Source: Alkalihalobacterium sp048323755
GTDB lineage: Bacteria > Bacillota > Bacilli > Bacillales > Bacillaceae_F
Length of the DNA stretch: 11,591 nt
Direction of reading: 5' to 3'
Assembly: GCF_048323755.1 (NCBI RefSeq)
Contig: NZ_JBLWFS010000050.1
Span: forward strand, 1 to 11,591
Part shown: positions 6,424 to 11,591 of the stretch, one piece after another
Position numbering within the stretch: position 1 is the stretch's first letter
Layout of the letters: each line of letters opens with the position of its first letter
The notes under the pieces: generated by a model
The model's input: the letters and a program-made list of their open reading frames with translations, nothing else
What the model was told of the DNA's origin: nothing
Databases searched by the model: none
Program-made: the position numbers and the translations under genes

Positions 6424-8946
6424 TCATTTCAGGCCATTGAGAAACCGATTTACTATCCCTAACAACTCTTGTTTTCGGACCGGTTTGGGTACGTGTTCAT
6501 CGCAACCGCTTTCGAGCGTCTTCAGGCGGTCTTCTTCTAACGCATAAGCCGTCAGCGCAATAATCGGAACGGGTGTGAGCTGATTTTCTTTTTCGAACTG
6601 CCTTATGGTCCTTGTCGCTTCATAGCCGTCCATGATCGGCATTTGAATATCCATTAGCACGAGCGAATAATATGGTATTTTTTGTTCCGTTCGTTCACAT
6701 GCATTCCTATACTTTTCTACCGCTTCTTTTCCGTTGTTTGCTATATCTATTTGCACATTCGAATGTTTAAAATACGCCTGTATTAATAACTGATTTTCCT
6801 CGGTATCTTCAACTAACAAAATATGTTTTCTCGGTGCGTTTTTCCGTTGATTTCGATCATCTATAGTCATCGTTTCCGTTTTTTGACCTGCGGAAAAATT
6901 CAATGGTATTTCTTTTTGCTGGTCTAGCGTTTTTTCAAAAGGTATGTAAGGAATTTCAAAGCCAAACGTACTGCCAACCCCTAACTTACTTGTTACAAAA
7001 ATAGTCCCGTCCATTAACTCGATTATTTTTTTCGAGATTGTCAGCCCAAGCCCTGTTCCACCAAACTTTTTCGTCGGTTTAAGTGAAGCTTGCATAAAGG
7101 CGTTGAAAATGTTTTCTAAATCCTCTTCAGCAATACCAACTCCGGTATCCATTATGGTAAAGCGGATCTTTGCGTTCTCTATGATTTCGTATTGAAGTCG
7201 AATATAACCCTCATTCGTGAACTTAATTGCATTTCCTATTAAATTGACGAGCACTTGTTTTAACCGATGAGGATCCACTAGAACAACATGATTTTGTGTC
7301 GGGTCCATTTTCGGATCAATTAAAAAGTTCAATCCTTTTTTCTCAGCTAAAACTTGATACGTTTCTCCAACTTCTTGTACTACCTTTTGTAAATCGATTC
7401 CTTGTCGGTCTAGCTCAATCGTATTCGATTCGATTTTCGATAAGTCTAAAATATCATTGATAATGTTTAAGAGAGAACGACTGCTGTTTTGGATGATGTC
7501 TAAATATTTTTTTTGCTCTTCTGTTGCCATCTCTTGGACAAGTTCCGTCATTCCGATCACGGCGTTCATAGGCGTTCGGATTTCGTGACTCATATTGGCG
7601 AGGAATTGACTTTTGGCCTGGCTAGCTGCTTCAGCCTTTTCTTTTGCACAAATTAATTCTTGTTCCATCTGTTTCCGGTGCGTAATATCACGATACGTCC
7701 CTGAGATTAGAAGTGGTGAACCATCTTCCCCCCATGCGGATACACGTCCATGATCTGCTACCCATATCCAGTGACCGTCTTTATGTTTCATTCGTACTTC
7801 TAATTCATAAAAATCGATCGCTTTCGAAAAATGTTGGGTTAAGAGCTCTTCACTTTTCCTCAAATCTTCTGGATGAACAAAACGTTTCCATGTCTCTAAT
7901 GTCGTTGGTGAAAGTTCTTCCAGCGTGTACCCGATAATTTCGGCCCAGCGCTCATTATAGAATGTTTCGCCTGTTTTAATATTCCATTCCCAAGTACCCG
8001 CATTCGTTCCAACAATAATATCATTGAGACGACGCCTTTTTTGGTCTAAAGCATCCTCTACTGTCTTAAGATGGGTCTGGTCAAACATATACCCTCGAAT
8101 CGTTTCAACTCGACCTTGTTTATTGCGAATAAGCTTTGTAAAATCATGGATCCAAAGATATTGTCCTTCTTTTGTCCGGATCCGATAGGACTGCTCGTAC
8201 TGATCGATTTTATTTTTGATGTTAAAAGCGACTTCAATCCCTATCCGTTCTCGATCATCAGGATGAATTAATGCAGCATACGTGAAGTTTTGTTCCATCA
8301 TCTCTTCTGGAGAATAACCTAATAATGCTGAAACATTTGGTGACACATATTCAACCGGCCAGCTGTCAGCCATTTTCCAAACAAAGGTTACAACGGGCCC
8401 TTCCGTGAAAAGGTTCCGCTCCTCTACCAGCTTTAAACGATTTTGTGTAAAGTAAAAAATAAGAAATATAATCACTTGAGTTGCTGCGAAATTAATGACA
8501 TTTCCTACGACATCTTCTTTAATGTAAGAATAAGAAGATCCTGCTTCGACAAGCAAAATATAGCCAAAGATCACGCCGAGCAATATCGTATTTAATAGTA
8601 AAGAGAAATAAAAAAGCTTTGTATCGAAGAATAGTATAGAAATGACAGGTAGAAAACAAATTAAAATTAAGATTGACGACGTTTCTGGATATAAAAAGAA
8701 AATGGTGTAGAAATAAACAAACGCCGTTATAATCATTATTTTTCGAAACGCATGTGTCTCAAACTTCGGATAAAGCAATAAACAAATAGCTATTATAATA
8801 ACTAGAGCGATATGTAATAAGTATCCGAAATCCCATTCCCCATACCGTGGATTAGACGAGAACAATCCAATATTCATGAGAACGATCATAATAAAAATCG
8901 AAATATAATACCGTTTTTTAATGACTTGATTATATAATTCCTTCAT
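6424..8946 (-). CDS. Membrane hybrid histidine kinase (6 TM, PAS-PAS-HisKA-HATPase-REC)
   Basis: This 840-residue sensor kinase has six predicted N-terminal helices (about 13-30, 42-59, 69-86, 91-107, 112-134, 149-167) with little outside the membrane, so it may sense a membrane or lipid cue. Two PAS/PAC modules follow (about 184-295 and 306-425). The kinase core carries the H-box SHEIRTPMN with His454, the N-box around Asn572, G1 DTGVGI (600-605) and G2 FGGTGLGL (628-635). The C-terminal receiver (about 707-836) has E713/D714, phospho-acceptor Asp766, Thr799 and Lys821, all intact. The ATG follows AGGAG by 5 bases. No response regulator with a DNA-binding domain is adjacent, so this is an orphan hybrid kinase. 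It is transcribed away from the triterpene cyclase gene. No clear terminator follows; only an A/T-only hairpin lies near 6320-6345. Confidence 0.93.
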   Translation of the reverse strand: MKELYNQVIKKRYYISIFIMIVLMNIGLFSSNPRYGEWDFGYLLHIALVIIIAICLLLYPKFETHAFRKIMIITAFVYFYTIFFLYPETSSILILICFLPVISILFFDTKLFYFSLLLNTILLGVIFGYILLVEAGSSYSYIKEDVVGNVINFAATQVIIFLIFYFTQNRLKLVEERNLFTEGPVVTFVWKMADSWPVEYVSPNVSALLGYSPEEMMEQNFTYAALIHPDDRERIGIEVAFNIKNKIDQYEQSYRIRTKEGQYLWIHDFTKLIRNKQGRVETIRGYMFDQTHLKTVEDALDQKRRRLNDIIVGTNAGTWEWNIKTGETFYNERWAEIIGYTLEELSPTTLETWKRFVHPEDLRKSEELLTQHFSKAIDFYELEVRMKHKDGHWIWVADHGRVSAWGEDGSPLLISGTYRDITHRKQMEQELICAKEKAEAASQAKSQFLANMSHEIRTPMNAVIGMTELVQEMATEEQKKYLDIIQNSSRSLLNIINDILDLSKIESNTIELDRQGIDLQKVVQEVGETYQVLAEKKGLNFLIDPKMDPTQNHVVLVDPHRLKQVLVNLIGNAIKFTNEGYIRLQYEIIENAKIRFTIMDTGVGIAEEDLENIFNAFMQASLKPTKKFGGTGLGLTISKKIIELMDGTIFVTSKLGVGSTFGFEIPYIPFEKTLDQQKEIPLNFSAGQKTETMTIDDRNQRKNAPRKHILLVEDTEENQLLIQAYFKHSNVQIDIANNGKEAVEKYRNACERTEQKIPYYSLVLMDIQMPIMDGYEATRTIRQFEKENQLTPVPIIALTAYALEEDRLKTLESGCDEHVPKPVRKQELLGIVNRFLNGLK

Positions 8947-9118
8947 ATGTACTCCTATCCATTACGAATGCAACTAAACTCGTATACTACCAAATTAACC
9001 TAGTATAAAAGTAACATTTTCCAGAATTAAAAATAATCAGCAGATTCCCTGATATTTCAACTTGAAGTAACAAAAGTAGGAGAATAAGGTTGAGAACGAA
9101 TCAGCCCTTAAAAATAAA

Positions 9119-9150
9119 ACAACTCCCCTCAATGGAGTTCTGTTCTTTTT
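9119..9150 (+). terminator. Terminator-like hairpin in the leader of the cyclase gene (possible attenuator)
   Basis: AACTCC (9121-9126) pairs with GGAGTT (9134-9139) around a 7-base loop. The stem can be lengthened by ACA/TGT across a bulged C, and a T-rich run (CTTTTT at about 9145-9150) follows on the plus strand. Both flanking genes are transcribed away from this spot, so it does not end either of them. It could attenuate the cyclase mRNA if the promoter lies further upstream. Confidence 0.45.
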
Positions 9151-9199
9151 ACATTTTCTATTTCATATGGTTAATGTTGAAAAGATTTAAGGGGGATTA

Positions 9200-11074
9200 A
9201 TGATGAGGCAGCACGTTCAAGAGGCAACTTCCCACCTGATTGAAAAGCTTCGCGGGATGCAATCTAACGATGGGTCTTGGCGCTTTTGCTTTGAAGGCGG
9301 CCCATTAACAGATGCGTATATGATTATTCTGTTAAGAACTCTAGAGCAAGATGATGAATGGCTGATTCAACAGCTTGTTACGCGGATTTTATCCATCCAG
9401 CAGCCAAATGGGTCTTGGAAACTGTTTCACGATGAAGAGGAAGGCAATCTTTCTGCAACGGTTGAAGCTTATTACGGCTTGTTGTTCTCTCATTATATGG
9501 ACCCCGACTCTGCTGAAATGCAGCAAGCGAAACAATATATTATCGAACATGGCGGGTTGACAAAGACGAATAGTTTAACGAAAGCGCTGCTCGCTGTAAC
9601 TGGGCACATTCCTTGGCCCAAGCACTTACAACTACCGATTGAAGGCTTTCTGCTTCCACGCACTTCTCCTATTCACTTTTATCAATTGGTCGGTTATACG
9701 AGAGTTCATCTAACGCCTGTTCTCATTTCTTCAAACCTTAATTTTTCCTATAAAACGAGCCATACTCCTGATTTATCTGAGTTAATTAATACACGTTTAC
9801 CGATTGATCTCAAGTTTCATACAGGCGACGAAAAATTGATTTTAAATACTTTATTTGAACAAATCGGACCTCTTTTAATGAAGCCAAAGGAAAGTCGACA
9901 ATTAGCTTTGAAAAAAGCAGAACGGTTTATGCTCGAGCGGATTGAACCAGACGGATTACTGTATAATTACTTTGGAGCTACCTTTTTTATGATCTTTGCT
10001 TTGCTTAGCCTCGGCTACAAGAAAAATCACCCCTTCATCCAAAACGCACTGCATGGACTCCGCAACCAACTTTGTCTGACGAATGATTTTCACCACATCG
10101 AATATTGTCCATCGACCGTCTGGGATACGGCATTACTTAGCCATGGTTTACAACAGGCCGGTGTACCTGAAACGGATCCCTTGATACAGAATGCGATGAC
10201 CTATCTTTTGTCGCGGCAACATCTGGAATTTGCGGATTGGGCATTAAACAATCCTGATACACTTCCAGGAGGCTGGGGGTTTTCTGACTTTAATACACTG
10301 GAGCCTGATGTCGATGATACGACCGTTTCACTCCGGGCGATAAGAGCAACTGTTAGTCACCATCCTGCACTTCGAAATAGCTGGAACCGCGGGCTGAACT
10401 GGGTGTTATCGATGCAAAACGATGACGGGGGCTGGTCCGCTTTTGAAAAAAATTTAGATCATCCACTAATTGCGCAATTACCTTTTAAGGATGCCTATCG
10501 AGTTCTGCTAGACCCTTCTACAGCAGATTTAACGGGAAGAACACTTGAATTTCTAGGCAATGATGCAAATTTACGGTTACCCCATGCAGCGATTGAAAAA
10601 GCGACACAATGGTTAGTAAGGAACCAAGAAGAAAATGGCTCATGGTATGGTCGTTGGGGAATTTGCTACATTTACGGAACGTGGGCGGCCATCACGGGTC
10701 TTCTAGCGAGTGGAACGGAACCGTCTTCTGCTCCGGTTCGAAAAGGCGTTAACTGGTTACTTTCCGTACAAAATACAGATGGCGGCTGGGGAGAATCGTG
10801 CTATAGCGACATTCAAAAACGATATGTCCCCCTTGGAGCTAGCACCCCCTCTCAAACCGCTTGGGCCTTAGATGCGCTAATCACAGCGCACGATCAGCCA
10901 ACGAATGAAATCAATAAAGGCATGACCTACTTAATTCAATCGTTTACTCAATCGGATTGGACCACTAAATATCCGACAGGAGGTGGCATTCCAGAAGTCT
11001 TTTACATTCACTATCACAGCTATAAATATATATGGCCCCTGCTAACAATGAGTCATTATTTTAGGAAGTATTAA
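9200..11074 (+). CDS. sqhC: Squalene-hopene cyclase family protein (SqhC-like, class II triterpene cyclase)
   Basis: This 624-residue enzyme belongs to the squalene-hopene cyclase family. These membrane-attached enzymes protonate a linear or partly cyclised polyprene and close it into polycyclic triterpenes. The B. subtilis relative SqhC is known to make sporulenol from tetraprenyl-beta-curcumene. The catalytic motif DVDDT is at 370-374, with Asp372 as the expected proton donor. QW-type repeats are visible as NDGSWRF (23-29), QPNGSWKLF, QNDDGGWSAFE (406-416), ENGSWYGRWG and QNTDGGWGES (524-533). The typical ending FYIHYHSYKYIWPLL is present. Length is normal. AAGGGGG stands 4 bases before the ATG at 9200 and 7 before a second ATG at 9203; either may be used. 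The substrate (squalene or a C35 terpene) cannot be settled by reading. No partner terpene gene is adjacent. Confidence 0.93.
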   Translation: MMRQHVQEATSHLIEKLRGMQSNDGSWRFCFEGGPLTDAYMIILLRTLEQDDEWLIQQLVTRILSIQQPNGSWKLFHDEEEGNLSATVEAYYGLLFSHYMDPDSAEMQQAKQYIIEHGGLTKTNSLTKALLAVTGHIPWPKHLQLPIEGFLLPRTSPIHFYQLVGYTRVHLTPVLISSNLNFSYKTSHTPDLSELINTRLPIDLKFHTGDEKLILNTLFEQIGPLLMKPKESRQLALKKAERFMLERIEPDGLLYNYFGATFFMIFALLSLGYKKNHPFIQNALHGLRNQLCLTNDFHHIEYCPSTVWDTALLSHGLQQAGVPETDPLIQNAMTYLLSRQHLEFADWALNNPDTLPGGWGFSDFNTLEPDVDDTTVSLRAIRATVSHHPALRNSWNRGLNWVLSMQNDDGGWSAFEKNLDHPLIAQLPFKDAYRVLLDPSTADLTGRTLEFLGNDANLRLPHAAIEKATQWLVRNQEENGSWYGRWGICYIYGTWAAITGLLASGTEPSSAPVRKGVNWLLSVQNTDGGWGESCYSDIQKRYVPLGASTPSQTAWALDALITAHDQPTNEINKGMTYLIQSFTQSDWTTKYPTGGGIPEVFYIHYHSYKYIWPLLTMSHYFRKY

Positions 11075-11122
11075 GTATATAATAACTGTAAAAAGATGTA
11101 CTTACACGAAAGAGGCAGCATT

Positions 11123-11167
11123 GAAAAAAAGACGTAATGTCCTGTATAAAACTGATGAAGGACATTA
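11123..11167 (-). terminator. Rho-independent terminator, minus strand
   Basis: A 9-bp perfect stem (TAATGTCCT at 11135-11143 with its complement at 11159-11167) and a 15-base loop are followed, on the minus strand, by CGTC and then a run of seven T (11130-11124). It faces minus-strand transcripts arriving from the right and protects the 3' end of the cyclase gene. No sound gene lies directly before it on that strand. Confidence 0.6.
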
Positions 11168-11322
11168 TCAGGCAGAACTGCTCTTCTACTTTCTTCCACA
11201 AAAGTGATATAGGATCTCAAAAACGATGACAACATACCCGCTAACAAATACCGCTTTACGATACGCTCTCCTATAAATTTAGCACTCAAACCTTAAACAA
11301 ATTAGCACTATTATTAGCATAC
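11168..11322. other. Gene-poor stretch between two terminators
   Basis: I see no convincing gene here. A minus-strand frame of 72 codons from a TTG at 11289 runs through it and through the terminator hairpin at 11135-11167. It has no Shine-Dalgarno in front and no recognisable family, so it could at most be a gene remnant or a small untranslated RNA ended by that terminator. Confidence 0.4.
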
Positions 11323-11359
11323 AAAAATGCACAGGTAAATTAATTATCTGTGCATTTTT
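11323..11359. terminator. Bidirectional rho-independent terminator
   Basis: A 12-bp perfect stem (AAAAATGCACAG at 11323-11334 with CTGTGCATTTTT at 11348-11359) with a 13-base loop gives a T-run on both strands. It lies between the convergent cyclase gene (plus) and the peptidase gene (minus), and most likely ends both transcripts. Confidence 0.85.
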
Positions 11360-11380
11360 CTACTAATATTTTCTTTTCTT

Positions 11381-11409
11381 ATTGAACTAACGCTCTCCGT
11401 TAGTTCAAT
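11381..11409. repeat. 12-bp perfect palindrome with 5-base loop
   Basis: ATTGAACTAACG (11381-11392) is matched by its exact complement at 11398-11409 around CTCTC. It lies about 30 bases after the peptidase stop codon, but neither strand has a T-run after it, so it is not a standard terminator. It could protect the 3' end of the mRNA or be a dispersed intergenic repeat. Confidence 0.7.
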
Positions 11410-11440
11410 TAATTGTATAGAACAATTTTGTTTTTAGTAA

Positions 11441-11591
11441 TTAAAATTTGGTAACTTTTATTTTGTTTCCTATACTATTTAATTCTACAATCCCACCAAT
11501 TGGGAATGTAAAAATTGGTTGTGTATGCCCAAAATCAACATCGTACAGAACTGGAATTAGTTTCAATAAAGGATGTTTATCAAGGATGTAT
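11441..11591 (-). CDS. S66 family peptidase / LD-carboxypeptidase, C-terminal end (cut by window edge)
   Basis: On the minus strand the last 151 bases hold an open frame that ends in TAA at 11443-11441 and gives 49 residues. The segment PVLYDVDFGHTQPIFTFPIG followed by GIVELN matches the C-terminus of the S66 serine peptidases (LD-carboxypeptidase and MccF types), which trim the D-residue from muropeptides or cleave microcin C-like compounds. The His in DFGHT is at the place of the Ser-Glu-His triad histidine in this family. The rest of the protein, including the nucleophile, lies outside the window, so which S66 subgroup it belongs to cannot be told. Terminators and a palindrome follow its stop codon. 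Confidence 0.8.
   Translation of the reverse strand, partial: YILDKHPLLKLIPVLYDVDFGHTQPIFTFPIGGIVELNSIGNKIKVTKF

Noticed and set aside
9002..9030. Promoter for the hybrid kinase (TATACT at 9007-9002 with TTAATT 17 bases upstream, minus strand)
   Set aside because: Only three of six bases match the -35 consensus, and nearby AT-rich sequence offers equal alternatives.
11071..11289. Minus-strand frame of 72 codons from a TTG
   Set aside because: No ribosome binding site, a rho-independent terminator lies inside it, and the product matches nothing I know.

Overview
The window looks like chromosome of a low-GC, endospore-forming Bacillaceae (Bacillus-like) bacterium. The protein families are Bacillus-type: a NatA/NatB-like ABC exporter, a SqhC-like triterpene cyclase, a RimL-type GNAT and an S66 peptidase. 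Shine-Dalgarno sequences are strong (AGGAGG type), and one gene has a promoter resembling the sporulation sigma-K consensus. Genus cannot be fixed from the sequence alone.

Layout, left to right. Positions 1-123 (minus) are the 5' end of a group IIC-like intron, cut by the window edge. It sits a few bases after the terminator hairpin (130-154) of a two-gene minus-strand ABC exporter operon (ATPase 1420-2346, permease 186-1427). Next on the minus strand come a two-helix membrane protein (2528-3247), a lipoprotein (3355-3891), a frameshifted small membrane-protein gene (3956-4156) and a RimJ/RimL-type acetyltransferase (4192-4746). A roughly 585-base stretch without a gene (4747-5331) holds an unusual repeat: four copies of a 12-mer placed as two direct copies then two inverted copies, 51 bases apart in each pair and exactly symmetric about 5076. 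It ends in a strong minus-strand terminator.

That terminator belongs to a ferritin-like plus cupin fusion protein with a penta-histidine tail (5332-6231, minus), probably a spore protein. It is followed by a large membrane hybrid histidine kinase with two PAS domains and a receiver (6424-8946, minus). Divergent from the kinase is the squalene-hopene/sporulenol-type cyclase (9200-11074, plus), with a terminator-like hairpin in its leader. The last 500 bases hold three hairpins and the C-terminal 49 residues of an S66 family LD-carboxypeptidase (11441 to the edge, minus).

The genes do not form one pathway; only the ABC pair is a clear operon. The cyclase and the putative spore protein are both compatible with sporulation or membrane-stress biology. 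No complete novel defence or biosynthetic system is visible. The least explained items are the symmetric 51-base repeat element, the intron at a terminator, and the decayed small membrane gene.
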